Part shown: positions 25,465 to 34,031 of the stretch, in pieces
How positions within the stretch are numbered: position 1 is the first letter of the stretch
How the letters are laid out: each line of letters opens with the position of its first letter
The notes under the pieces: generated by a model
The model's database searches: none
What the model was told of the DNA's origin: nothing
The model's input: only the letters and a program-made list of their open reading frames with translations
Assembly: GCA_032881465.1 (NCBI GenBank)
Contig: CP126168.1
Location: 2,046,001-2,110,000, forward strand
DNA from: Parvibaculaceae bacterium PLY_AMNH_Bact1
GTDB lineage: Bacteria; Pseudomonadota; Alphaproteobacteria; Parvibaculales; Parvibaculaceae
Length of the DNA stretch: 64,000 bases
Reading direction: 5' to 3'
Position numbers and translations under genes: made by a program

Positions 25465-25874
25465 AGCCGCAATTGCTCTGCTTCCATTTCGGTCTCGGCG
25501 ATACGGTGCTTCACCACGTCACCAATCGAGACAATGCCAATGAGCTTGTCCTCTTCAATCACGGGAATATGGCGGAACCGACCACCGGTCATCGCATCCA
25601 TCAACTGATCAAGCGTATCGCTGCGCGTGCACGTGATCACATTCGCGGTCATCACTTGAGCAACGGGCAAATCCATTGCTTCTGCACCGGCAACATTAAT
25701 CGATTTGATGATATCGCGTTCCGACAGGATGCCTCGCACCCGTCCGTCATCGACAACAACAACCGCACCGATTTTCTTGCCACAAAGAAGCGTCACCGCG
25801 TTAGCGAGCGTTTCAGACGACGAAATCGTCGTGACATCGGCACCTTTGGTTTTCAGAATTACTTCAACATTCAT
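25446..25874 (-). CDS. CBS-domain pair protein
   Basis: The 142-residue product is essentially a tandem CBS module. The first motif spans residues 10-65 (GAVVVVDDGRVRGILSERDI) and the second 75-135 (HIPVIEEDKLIGIVSIGDVV). CBS pairs bind adenine nucleotides and sense energy state. It starts at the ATG at 25874, which has GGGAG upstream; a longer open frame upstream is unrelated. It is a stand-alone sensor with no attached catalytic domain. Confidence 0.9.
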   Translation of the reverse strand: MNVEVILKTKGADVTTISSSETLANAVTLLCGKKIGAVVVVDDGRVRGILSERDIIKSINVAGAEAMDLPVAQVMTANVITCTRSDTLDQLMDAMTGGRFRHIPVIEEDKLIGIVSIGDVVKHRIAETEMEAEQLRLYIASG

Positions 25875-26184
25875 GCGTTTTCTCCCAGGTCGTGGGTCAG
25901 AAAACGACAAGGCCTCCAACAAATCGGTCAACGTCCCTGCCCTTGACGGGGAAACGATGCCCGGCTTGAAGACAGACAAGCGAGGTATAAAAGAAACTTA
26001 TCCATGCCTTGCCGCCGTTGAGTAAAATCATGATCGACCAAGACAAATCGCGCAAGGGCTGGAAGGTGATTTAGGTAAACAGGACAGCCATTCTGCCTCA
26101 TTTCCGCCCCAGTCGACGCCAAACTGAGACATAACAAGAAAACCTGACGCATCCGTCATGATTATCCGTTCCCGGAGAAACACC
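25875..26184. other. 310-base divergent gap without a gene
   Basis: This region separates the CBS gene and the DUF2157 gene. I see no convincing open frame, strong inverted repeat or promoter in it beyond the ribosome sites at its ends. Confidence 0.5.
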
Positions 26185-27462
26185 ATGTGGCCCACATCAT
26201 ACGCAAAACGAGTCGCAAGCGATCTTGAATCTTGGATCGAAAAGGGATGGGTGTCTGCTGACAATGCGCCGAACATTATCGCCTCTCTCAACAAGGAAGA
26301 TGCCCCAAGCAAACTACCTGTCGTGATCACCATTTTGGGCGCTGTACTAATTGGCTTTTCGGCAATGGCTTTTGTTGCAGCCAATTGGGCCGAAATGTCG
26401 AAGGGCCTTCGTCTCGGTATTCTTGGCCTAGCCATGTGGTCGGCCTACGGCGCGGCCGCCTTTCTTCACTTGCGAAACCAAGTCGCCTTTACAGAAGCGG
26501 CCTTTGTGGTGGGTGTGGCCCTCTTTGGTGCCAACATCATGTTGATCGGCCAGATGTATCACCTGCAGCAGGATTTTCCCGCTGGCCTGCTCGCCTGGTC
26601 GCTGGGGGGACTGGTGACTGCCTGGGCGGTTCAGTCGCGTGCCGCGCTCGCGGCAACTCAACTATTGCTTATGGGATGGACAATAGCCGTCATCTCCGAA
26701 GGAGACATCCATCTGATGTACCTGTTGCCTTGGGCGGCTGCCGCTCTGTTGGCATTCCGCCTTGATTGGGGGCCGGCGAAACACTTAGCCCTTATCGGTC
26801 TCATCGTTTGGCTTCTCGGCAATTCACCCAACCTTGCCGAAAATCTCGACTGGGGACCCATCGAGTTGCTGACAGTCCTATCGTCACTGTTCGGAGTTAT
26901 CTGGCTCGTAGGGACCGTCGGCGAAGAAAGCCAGCAGCCCTTCGCGCGCGCGCTACAAGGATACGCAGCAATCACCCTTCTGGTGATGTTCTGGCTGGGC
27001 CATATCGTCGATGATGGGTTCGAAGATGGCGCGGGTTATCTGATACCCGTCCTCTCTGTCGTCATCCTGCTGGGTGCTGCTGTTTTCGCATTTGCTCGCT
27101 CGGCAATCCTCGCCCCACAGGACATCATCGCCTTTGCGGCCTTCCCTATTGGCATTCTTTTGTCGGGAGCCCTCACCAGCAGTGACGGCGATGTGCCCCT
27201 CATCCTCACCGCCCCCCTTCTCCTGGCACTCTGTGTGTGGCTCGTGACGCTTGGGACCAGACTGCACAACCGTTTCCTGATCAATCTGGGCTTTGCTGCT
27301 TTCGGCGGGGAAGCGCTCTATCTCTATCTTGAAACATTCGGCACCCTCCTCGACACTGCCGCCTTTTTTGCCATTGGCGGCATCCTCTTGATTGCTGGCG
27401 GCTTTGTCTGGGAGCGACTACGCCGTCGAGCGACCGCACCCCAAGCGGAGGCAACATCATGA
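26185..27462 (+). CDS. DUF2157 domain-containing membrane protein
   Basis: The 425-residue protein has a soluble N-terminal 50 residues (DLESWIEKGWVSADNAPNII), then about twelve hydrophobic helices. The DUF2157 portion covers the first third, including FSAMAFVAANWAEMSKGLR. Function is unknown; the family is a polytopic inner-membrane protein. I use the ATG at 26185, preceded by GGAGAAAC. It overlaps the following GDYXXLXY gene by four bases, so the two are translationally coupled. Confidence 0.85.
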   Translation: MWPTSYAKRVASDLESWIEKGWVSADNAPNIIASLNKEDAPSKLPVVITILGAVLIGFSAMAFVAANWAEMSKGLRLGILGLAMWSAYGAAAFLHLRNQVAFTEAAFVVGVALFGANIMLIGQMYHLQQDFPAGLLAWSLGGLVTAWAVQSRAALAATQLLLMGWTIAVISEGDIHLMYLLPWAAAALLAFRLDWGPAKHLALIGLIVWLLGNSPNLAENLDWGPIELLTVLSSLFGVIWLVGTVGEESQQPFARALQGYAAITLLVMFWLGHIVDDGFEDGAGYLIPVLSVVILLGAAVFAFARSAILAPQDIIAFAAFPIGILLSGALTSSDGDVPLILTAPLLLALCVWLVTLGTRLHNRFLINLGFAAFGGEALYLYLETFGTLLDTAAFFAIGGILLIAGGFVWERLRRRATAPQAEATS

Positions 27463-28049
27463 GCCAGACACGCATCCTGATCGGCATTGCCATCGCAGTT
27501 CTCTTTCAGTCCGCCATTTTGGGCCAAATGGTGTGGGCGCAAATCGCACTGTTGAGCTCACCGATTGAAGTCGTGCTCAAAACAACACCTGTCGACCCTC
27601 GCGACATCTTCCGCGGCGACTATGTGATCCTCAATTATGAGATTTCAGCTTTTGATGGCAACAAAGTGCCCATCGCCGATAATCTTGAGTCAAGCGACGA
27701 CGCCTATGTGCTCCTGAGCACCAAGGGAAGCATCGCCATGCCATTGGAAGTCCTGGCTGCGGCACCTGAAGACCTGCCCGAGGGTCAGGCGGTTATTCGT
27801 GGCCGGGTCAACTACGTCCTACGAGATGAAGTTACAACCACGGGCGCAGACTGCGACGATTGCACCAGCATCCTCATCGCCTATCCTATCGACAGCTACT
27901 TCGTGCCAGAGGGCACGGGGACAGAGCTTGAGCAGTATCGCGATGAACGCGCGCTTGGCGTGATCGTCGCCCTTAATGAAAAGGGCGACTCTGCCATTAA
28001 AGGACTGATGATCGAAGGTCAGAAGATCTACGACGAACCCTTGTTCTAA
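27459..28049 (+). CDS. GDYXXLXY domain-containing protein
   Basis: The 196-residue product has one N-terminal membrane anchor (residues 5-28), then a periplasmic domain with PVDPRDIFRGDYVILNYEIS, which contains the GDY-x-x-L-x-Y signature that names the family. The family almost always follows a DUF2157 protein, and the two likely form a complex. Function is unknown. The start ATG overlaps the upstream stop codon. Confidence 0.9.
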   Translation: MSQTRILIGIAIAVLFQSAILGQMVWAQIALLSSPIEVVLKTTPVDPRDIFRGDYVILNYEISAFDGNKVPIADNLESSDDAYVLLSTKGSIAMPLEVLAAAPEDLPEGQAVIRGRVNYVLRDEVTTTGADCDDCTSILIAYPIDSYFVPEGTGTELEQYRDERALGVIVALNEKGDSAIKGLMIEGQKIYDEPLF

Positions 28050-28063
28050 GCGGTGCGGCTACC

Positions 28064-29488
28064 TTAAACCGCATCCGCCCAATTGCCGTGGAAGCCAAAC
28101 GGCACCCGCGTTGGCAGCTCAGCCCGCGCAATGGGGCCTTTCGAGATATCGTCCGTATCAAGGACCACCAGATCTGACAGGTTCTTCGATCCGTCATAGA
28201 CGAGTGAAACAAGATACCCATCACCCTCCTCCGCTCTCTCGGTGCGCGGCACAAAGACCGGCTCATGAACGAAGCAACCCTCACCGGGCTCATAGGTCTT
28301 GGTGTTGCCAGTTTTCAGATCAACATGAACAAACGTGTCGAACGGCGCCCCTTCAGCCTCTGGGCGCGCCATCGTTGCATAGTAGCCATGACGATACTCA
28401 TGACCCACAAAGCGCTCATCAAATCGGGGGAACTCTCCACCAATGTCGTTGAGATCAGTCTCTGTATAGTCGTTGGTGTTGCCGTCAAGGTCGAACGTCC
28501 ACCGCACAAGCTTTCCAAGCTCTGCACCAAGGTCCATGACTTTGTTACCGTCAACATCCGGGAACAGCGGTACACGCGAATATTTCATCATGTCGGCAAC
28601 AACTTTGGTCTTACCGCCCTCATGCGTCGTATACGCATTCATCGGATGATAGACGTAGCAAGGATCGCCCTCAAACCACCGAATGCTGTCCACGCCCTCG
28701 TTGCGTCCCATAATGCCAACCCATGTGGACTGGCTAGGGTCCCAGGCAATCATCGGTCCGCCCTTCATGATACGGTCTATATCAATAGTGGCTGGGAAGA
28801 TTGGGAAGATCACATGTTCATCTGTGGTGATAAAATCATGCATCATGCAGGCATAGGGAGCTTGAAACATTTCTGAACGTGTCAGGTTTCCCTGTGCATC
28901 AACGACCTGATAGGAAATGTCGGGCGAGCCAGGTCCAGCAGCCATATAGCCGAAGAACAACATCTCCCCCGTTTTGGGATCAAACTTCGGATGCGCCGTC
29001 ATCGGCCCCTGGTATTTGCCACCGAAATCGTTCGGCCCTTCCGTTTCAAGTGTCTTCATATCCATCATGACCGGACTGGAGCCCTCATCCAGCGCCCAGA
29101 GTTTACCGGCATGCGCGACAATGTTCGTATTGGCCACATTTGTCGGAATGTTTTCAGTACCAGGCTTGCGTGGTTCGCCAAATGCAGTCCCCACAAGACG
29201 TTCACCTGCCTCACGCTGAGCGTTGTACTGCTCAGTGTGAACCCATCGGTTGCGGTAACTCGCCTTACCACCTTCTATATGGATCGCGTGCACCATGCCC
29301 TCACCAAGGAACCAATGGTGATGATGCGCCAGCGGCGGGAACATCGGGTTCGGCCCATTGCGGTAAAGCGTGCCAGCGAGCGTATCGGGCAAGTCCCCGC
29401 GAACAATCAGGTCAGGCGCATCACACTCTGCCATCACAGGGGCAAAATTGTTCTTCAGAACGGGATTATTCGGAAACGGCTTGGACAT
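28064..29488 (-). CDS. Carotenoid oxygenase family protein
   Basis: The 474-residue enzyme is a seven-bladed propeller of the RPE65/carotenoid-lignostilbene dioxygenase family. The four iron ligands can be placed at H166 (MTAHPKFD), H217 (MMHDFI), H281 (YHPMNAY) and H467 (GFHGNWA). It cleaves a double bond in a carotenoid, apocarotenoid or stilbene. No carotenoid synthesis gene is nearby, so a stilbene- or apocarotenoid-degrading role is possible. It is divergent from a TetR gene that probably controls it. Confidence 0.92.
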   Translation of the reverse strand: MSKPFPNNPVLKNNFAPVMAECDAPDLIVRGDLPDTLAGTLYRNGPNPMFPPLAHHHHWFLGEGMVHAIHIEGGKASYRNRWVHTEQYNAQREAGERLVGTAFGEPRKPGTENIPTNVANTNIVAHAGKLWALDEGSSPVMMDMKTLETEGPNDFGGKYQGPMTAHPKFDPKTGEMLFFGYMAAGPGSPDISYQVVDAQGNLTRSEMFQAPYACMMHDFITTDEHVIFPIFPATIDIDRIMKGGPMIAWDPSQSTWVGIMGRNEGVDSIRWFEGDPCYVYHPMNAYTTHEGGKTKVVADMMKYSRVPLFPDVDGNKVMDLGAELGKLVRWTFDLDGNTNDYTETDLNDIGGEFPRFDERFVGHEYRHGYYATMARPEAEGAPFDTFVHVDLKTGNTKTYEPGEGCFVHEPVFVPRTERAEEGDGYLVSLVYDGSKNLSDLVVLDTDDISKGPIARAELPTRVPFGFHGNWADAV

Positions 29489-29557
29489 GGGGATTGCTCC
29501 ATGAAAATGCGTGAGATGACCCCATGGCCACCTGGCGCGTTGTCTGTTGCAGTTAAA

Positions 29558-29570
29558 ATAACACTGTTAT
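29558..29570. promoter_or_regulatory. Candidate TetR operator
   Basis: ATAACA and TGTTAT flank a single C as a perfect 13-base palindrome in the gap between the divergent carotenoid oxygenase and TetR genes. Its place 70 bases upstream of the oxygenase ATG suits repression of both promoters. Confidence 0.55.
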
Positions 29571-29675
29571 ATAGAAGATCAACCAGATGTCTGCACAAAT
29601 GAAACGAGCACCGGACTCAAAAATGAACAGCCCGCAAAAGAGAAGGGCAGAAAGCCGCGTCGGATTTCAGCCGAA

Positions 29676-30311
29676 GTGCAGCGGTCAGAGCTGCTGGACG
29701 CCGCCAGTGAGATGCTGGCAAAGGGCGGGCCGGAAACCCTATCTGTTCGAAAACTGGCGACGGCTGTCGGAACGTCGACAATGACGATCTACACCGCGTT
29801 TGACGGCAAGGACGGTGTCATTGCTGCGCTGTATGAAGAAGCCTTCGCGCGCATGGCAGAGTTTCAGGAAGCCGTCCCTCGCCCCGATAATCCTCTGGAA
29901 TGGCTCGCAGGTCTGGGAGCTGCTTACCGGCGCTTCGCTCTGCAGCACCCATCCTACTACGCTCTCATCATGTCAGAGACCCTGCCCCTCTCTGAATTTG
30001 AGAAACCTGGCGCAGAACCTCTCGCCCGGGGTATTGCGCGACAGCGCGCCTACCGATCTCTATTTGAGGCAACAGAGGCCTGCCAGATCGGCGGTTTTAT
30101 GTCAGCCGATCTGACCACAGAGGAAATCACCGCAGTCCTGTGGGCCACAGTGCATGGACATGTGAGCCTGGAACTCGCTGGCTTCCATGAAAGCCGCGAC
30201 GTGGCAGACCAGCGCTTTCTTTTACTCACCCGCTCCGTCCTCTCTGGCTTACTCACGCCAAAGGGACAGAAAGCCTGGAAAGCTTTGGTGCCGCCTCAAA
30301 CGAACGCCTGA
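29676..30311 (+). CDS. TetR-family regulator with probably disrupted N-terminus
   Basis: From the GTG at 29676 the product has 211 residues and begins inside helix 1 (QRSELLDAASEMLAKGG), followed by a full helix-turn-helix (SVRKLATAVGTSTMTIYTAF) and a ligand-binding domain. Just upstream in the same frame lie codons for KGRKPRRISAEV, the basic arm typical of these regulators, but no start codon exists in that frame. An ATG at 29587 in the frame one base over would join it if the A5 run at 29619-29623 had six A. The gene is either frameshifted or read by slippage. Confidence 0.75.
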   Translation: MQRSELLDAASEMLAKGGPETLSVRKLATAVGTSTMTIYTAFDGKDGVIAALYEEAFARMAEFQEAVPRPDNPLEWLAGLGAAYRRFALQHPSYYALIMSETLPLSEFEKPGAEPLARGIARQRAYRSLFEATEACQIGGFMSADLTTEEITAVLWATVHGHVSLELAGFHESRDVADQRFLLLTRSVLSGLLTPKGQKAWKALVPPQTNA

Positions 30312-30319
30312 GAAAATGC

Positions 30320-30655
30320 TTAGTCATCGTCCCTATCACACGCGTCCGGAAACGGACCGAAAGGGAACGGCTTATCGTCACGATCAAACGTGATGAAGCT
30401 GAGACATTCGAAGACATAGGCAATCAGCCGTCGGCTGAAGCTCAGGAGCTCTTCATTCTTCCCGCCACTCAGGAACACAACAATCAACTGGACGGCGCCC
30501 AGAAGGATGGAAAGCGAGAAGGCAATGTTTCCGAGAAACCAGAAACCGGCCATGTAGAGCAGGCGTTGCCAGAGAGGTTCTTGCTCTTCCTGATCAATCG
30601 TGACGGTTTCAGGACGGGGAGCGTCAGGCTCGGAGGATGTCGAAGCATCACTCAT
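30320..30655 (-). CDS. DUF4389 family membrane protein
   Basis: The 111-residue product carries the DUF4389 pattern: QRLLYMAGFWFLGNIAFSLS, a second helix, then LLSFSRRLIAYVFECLSFITF and a DDKPFPFGPFP tail. There are two or three membrane helices. Function is unknown. It begins at an ATG close to a downstream-facing gap of about 100 bases after the rhomboid gene on the same strand, and converges on the TetR gene. Confidence 0.85.
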   Translation of the reverse strand: MSDASTSSEPDAPRPETVTIDQEEQEPLWQRLLYMAGFWFLGNIAFSLSILLGAVQLIVVFLSGGKNEELLSFSRRLIAYVFECLSFITFDRDDKPFPFGPFPDACDRDDD

Positions 30656-30758
30656 GGGGGGATCTCCATAGGTTAGGGCATCAAATATGGCGTTTCAGCC
30701 ACCCTTTACATTTGGGTGTCCCGCCCTCTTCCTTCAATGATCCAGGACAAAGGTTACC

Positions 30759-31547
30759 TTAGTCTCCGCGCCATTCTCCGTACCCGACATTACCAGGGCC
30801 GCCCGACGGCGACTGTTTCATGGGGTCAAAAAAGCCGAAAAGCAGCAGTCCGGCTGCAAAGCCCCCTAAATGAGCCTCCCAGGCAATAGAAACCGTTTCC
30901 CCCGACAAGGAGAGGCCCGAAAGTCCAAAGAGCAGATTAAGACCGAGCCAAACCCCTACAAACAGAAGGGTCCGACGGTCACTGAGCGCTTGAACGATGG
31001 TCGCCTGCGCCCGCGGCGCGCCCGGCAGCGAGGGATCGCGTGCCGCAATGAGCCCAAGAGGCCCACCAGCAAGGAAGACAAATCGTGCAGCGCCGCCCAT
31101 CAGGCCACTTACCGCGCCAGAGGCGCCAACGACAAAGACCAGTTCACCCGCATGAATAACCACGTGGGTAAGCCCGCCAATAATCCCGCAGATAAGAAAG
31201 AAGAGAAGAAACCGTGTCGCGCCAAACCGGCGGGCGACGGGCGTCCCAAAGGCAAGAAGCCAGATCGAGTTGAAGATCAGGTGGCCCCAATCCGCATGCA
31301 GAAAGATATGGGTCACAAACCCCGCCAGATCGACCAGCAATCCACCTGGCAATGACAAATACTCTCCAGAGACTGGCGGCGCATAGCGCGCGGGGCTTAG
31401 CGCAAAATAGGCAATCAGGCGATTGGCCTCTGCCGGGTCCATGAAAGTTGCCAGAAGATGGACGCCAAACAAGGCCCCGACGAGCCCCAGAACAACTGAA
31501 GGAGCATTGAAAGCAGGCGGTTCTGTACTCTGATTAAGATCAGCCAC
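30759..31547 (-). CDS. Rhomboid family intramembrane serine protease
   Basis: The 262-residue protein has about six membrane helices with the rhomboid signature. The H84-x4-H89-x3-N93 oxyanion region (HADWGHLIFN) is present, the nucleophile is S143 in GASGAVSG, and the general base is H226 in EAHLGG. It cleaves transmembrane segments of substrate proteins. The start is GTG and overlaps the stop of the upstream DsbA-like gene by eight bases, so expression is coupled. Confidence 0.92.
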   Translation of the reverse strand: MADLNQSTEPPAFNAPSVVLGLVGALFGVHLLATFMDPAEANRLIAYFALSPARYAPPVSGEYLSLPGGLLVDLAGFVTHIFLHADWGHLIFNSIWLLAFGTPVARRFGATRFLLFFLICGIIGGLTHVVIHAGELVFVVGASGAVSGLMGGAARFVFLAGGPLGLIAARDPSLPGAPRAQATIVQALSDRRTLLFVGVWLGLNLLFGLSGLSLSGETVSIAWEAHLGGFAAGLLLFGFFDPMKQSPSGGPGNVGYGEWRGD

Positions 31548-32142
31548 GGTTAAGAGCGTCCTCTACTAGCGGCAACCGGTCATTGCCAAAATACATGTCG
31601 TCTCTATTCACAAACATGGTGGGAGAGCCGAAGCCCCCCCGCTCTATCACTTCTTCAGTGTTTTGTCTGAGACGTGCCTTCACATCATCTTCCTTAATGC
31701 GTGCGGCAACATGCGCCGGATCGAGCCCCACCTTCTGACATATCTCAGCCAAAATGTCCGGTTGCGAGATGTCTTTCAAATCGCCCCAGTAAGCCTCAAA
31801 CACACCCCAGGCGAATTCAGGGAGCTTTCCCTCATCCAGAGCCACAATGGCTGCGCGCATAGGATCAACGGCGCGAACTGGGAAAACCGGCGGCTGACCG
31901 ATTTTCACACCGCAATAGCGCGCCCAATCCTGCAAATCCTTAACGTAATACCGACCCTTGACCGGATGGGGGTTCGCACGCTGCTCGTAAACGGATTCAT
32001 TAACTTTATTGAAGATGCCACCCACCAGAACAGGCTTCCACTGGATCTCTGCCTTCGTGCGTTCGACCATCGCTTCCACGCGGGCAAAACACAAATAGGT
32101 CCAAGGGCTCGAACAATCAAAATAGAACTCCAGCACCGCCAT
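31540..32142 (-). CDS. DsbA-family / 2-hydroxychromene-2-carboxylate isomerase-like protein
   Basis: The 200-residue product has the DsbA-like thioredoxin fold of the HCCA isomerase group. It opens VLEFYFDCSSPWTYLCFARVE, with S/C at the GSH-contact position, and has a late GGFGSPTMFVNRDDMYFGNDR. Members are glutathione-dependent isomerases of aromatic catabolism or of unknown acceptors. There is no signal peptide, so it is cytoplasmic. It is coupled to the rhomboid gene. Confidence 0.85.
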   Translation of the reverse strand: MAVLEFYFDCSSPWTYLCFARVEAMVERTKAEIQWKPVLVGGIFNKVNESVYEQRANPHPVKGRYYVKDLQDWARYCGVKIGQPPVFPVRAVDPMRAAIVALDEGKLPEFAWGVFEAYWGDLKDISQPDILAEICQKVGLDPAHVAARIKEDDVKARLRQNTEEVIERGGFGSPTMFVNRDDMYFGNDRLPLVEDALNRG

Positions 32143-32442
32143 CCTTCTCTCCCTTTAACCTGTCTTTTGACGCGGAGTGTGACGGTCTGCTCCCGGATTC
32201 GCAAACCCGCGTTAACACTTAGGCATCCCTGTTTCATTTCAGAACACAGCCGGCCCAACTGTTAACAAAGAGCGTTCCCGCACGAACCAATATTTGGCAC
32301 CACTGGCCTGGACGCAGATCGAGTGCAGTGCTCAAAAACGGCAGAAAACTGCAGAATTCTGAAGGGTGTTAACGCAGCGAAAAGGGTGGCACAGCGGTTG
32401 CAACCATCCTGGTGACTTTAACAGATGACCTAAGAAAAGATT
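32143..32442. other. 300-base divergent region upstream of the HfaB-type locus
   Basis: No gene is seen. Three TTAAC pentamers lie near 32211, 32259 and 32368. These resemble half-sites of the CtrA box, but none shows the TTAA-N7-TTAA spacing. The area must hold the promoter of the secreted peptide gene at 32443. Confidence 0.45.
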
Positions 32443-32640
32443 ATGACAACCCGTTTTCCACAGCTCAGCCTCGCGATCGCCCTCGGCGCCGCATTGGCAC
32501 TTCCGCTTCTGGCAGAAGATGTATTTGTGGCGAATGAAGGTACGGCTTCTGTTACCAGCGCATTTGGCACCGAAAACAACGACCAGAAAAATTCTGGCAC
32601 GCCGGCTGCACTGATCCTGCTCAACAACGAAAACAAGTAA
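32443..32640 (+). CDS. Small secreted protein (65 aa) upstream of hfaB
   Basis: The product has an N-terminal signal peptide (LSLAIALGAALALPLLA, cleavage after residue 24). The mature region of about 41 residues is rich in Asn, Thr, Ser and Ala (NEGTASVTSAFGTENNDQ) and ends LLNNENK. That composition, together with a position 13 bases before a CsgG-type secretion lipoprotein gene, suggests an exported adhesin or amyloid-like subunit. It is far shorter than Caulobacter HfaA. I do not recognise a family. Confidence 0.7.
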   Translation: MTTRFPQLSLAIALGAALALPLLAEDVFVANEGTASVTSAFGTENNDQKNSGTPAALILLNNENK

Positions 32641-32653
32641 ACGGAGAGATCCC

Positions 32654-33763
32654 GTGTTCTCTACGACAAAAAAAGCTCTCAGCTCTCAGAACGGCATTAA
32701 GAAAGCCGCAATCCTGCTTGGTCTCGGCGTAGCACTGACTGGCTGCATCAGCCCGACAGCAGGTAGCGATGGCCGTTACACGACACCGATCGGCAACGCA
32801 CCGGTGATCAATAATGAGACACCTTATTCAAGCGCCCTGCGCTGCATCGGCAGCCGCATGGCAGGCACAGCCGCCGCACCGCGCATCGCTGTCGGCAACA
32901 TCAAAGATTACACCGGCAAGGTAGAACTTGAAGGCGGCGCGAAGCTGACCCAGGGCGCTTCCCTGATGGCGATCTCCGGTCTGTCTAAAGCCGGCGTCAT
33001 GCTGGTGGAGCGTTTTGATACATCAGTCGCAGAACTTGAGTTGAAATATGCCAATGATCGCCTGATCTCGGATGCAAACCCGGACGAGTATCGTCAGATC
33101 CATGCCGGTTCAATTCGCGGTTCCGACTACTACATGGTTGGCGGCATCACTGAATTGAATTTTGACATCCGCAACGGTGGCATGGACAGCGCGTTCTCTG
33201 ACCTTGACCCAACAGGTCTGTCAGCAACGATCAGCGGTCGTCTCTTCGTCATGAATGTTGGCCTGGACCTTCGTCTTGTCGACAGCCGCTCTTTGGAAGT
33301 TGTGCATGTTGTTTCCTACCAGAAGCAGATCATCGGTCGCGAGATTGTCGCTGGTGTGTTCGACTTCCTGAATGGCAACACATTTGAGATCGGTGCGGGT
33401 GAACGCGCTAATGAGCCTCTGCAGCTTGGTGTTCGTTCAGTGATCGAACGCGCTATCCTGGAGATGATCGTTCCGCTCTATGGCACAAACCCAACAAACT
33501 GCACGAACTTCGGTGCAGAGGGTGATCCGCTCGGCGAAATCCACTACCGCTCAGCTCCGCAGAACTACGGTGTACAGCAGGCTCAGGTTACAGCACCAGC
33601 TCCGCAGGCTTATGCGCCAGCAGCTCCAGCAGCTCGCACAGCGCCAGTTCAGCCGCAGACAGTTGCAGCCCGTACGACAGTTGCTGCTCCAGTCATGAAC
33701 GACCCATATGGCTACTACTCTGAGCCAATCTTCTCAGACCGGCTCCGCAGCAGCCAGTACTAA
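32654..33763 (+). CDS. hfaB: CsgG/HfaB-family secretion lipoprotein
   Basis: The 369-residue lipoprotein has a lipobox ALTGC with acylated Cys31, then the HfaB segments GRYTTPIGNAPV, RIAVGNIKDYTGK, VERFDTSVAELELKYAN, DYYMVGGITELNF and YQKQIIGREIVAGVFDF. CsgG-type proteins form a nonameric outer-membrane pore that exports amyloid or attachment subunits; in Caulobacter HfaB anchors the holdfast. A C-terminal 60-residue tail is Ala/Pro/Gln-rich. The start is GTG, preceded by GGAGAG. hfaD is not adjacent here. Confidence 0.9.
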   Translation: MFSTTKKALSSQNGIKKAAILLGLGVALTGCISPTAGSDGRYTTPIGNAPVINNETPYSSALRCIGSRMAGTAAAPRIAVGNIKDYTGKVELEGGAKLTQGASLMAISGLSKAGVMLVERFDTSVAELELKYANDRLISDANPDEYRQIHAGSIRGSDYYMVGGITELNFDIRNGGMDSAFSDLDPTGLSATISGRLFVMNVGLDLRLVDSRSLEVVHVVSYQKQIIGREIVAGVFDFLNGNTFEIGAGERANEPLQLGVRSVIERAILEMIVPLYGTNPTNCTNFGAEGDPLGEIHYRSAPQNYGVQQAQVTAPAPQAYAPAAPAARTAPVQPQTVAARTTVAAPVMNDPYGYYSEPIFSDRLRSSQY

Positions 33764-33906
33764 ACGCTTGCCCGTCCGGGAAGCGACAAATCGAAAGACA
33801 CGAAACAGAATTTTCAAGAACCGGCCTAAGGCAAACGAAGCCCACGGGACCGGCGGATGAGGCGGCACGCCTGCCCTTCCAACACCAAGTTCGTTGAGAG
33901 CAACTT

Positions 33907-33936
33907 AGGGAGAGCTTCGGCTCTCCCTCTTTTTTT
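33907..33936 (+). terminator. Rho-independent terminator of the hfaB locus
   Basis: AGGGAGAGC and GCTCTCCCT form a nine-base-pair stem around a TTCG loop (33907-33928), followed by CTTTTTTT. It sits about 140 bases after the hfaB stop and ends the small two-gene unit. Confidence 0.9.
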
Positions 33937-34031
33937 GTGCGAGGGGTTTTTTGACACCCCTACGACATCTGATTGATTACAGAAAGAACGCCACTTGATA
34001 AACTCTCCATTTTCAATTGGGGAGATTTAGC

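Noticed and set aside
28265-28876. A 203-codon plus-strand frame in the carotenoid oxygenase gene
   Set aside because: It is antisense to a gene in which all four iron-ligand His residues can be placed.
32143-32442. TTAAC motifs as CtrA boxes upstream of the HfaB locus
   Set aside because: None shows the TTAA-N7-TTAA spacing, and isolated pentamers are expected by chance in a promoter region.
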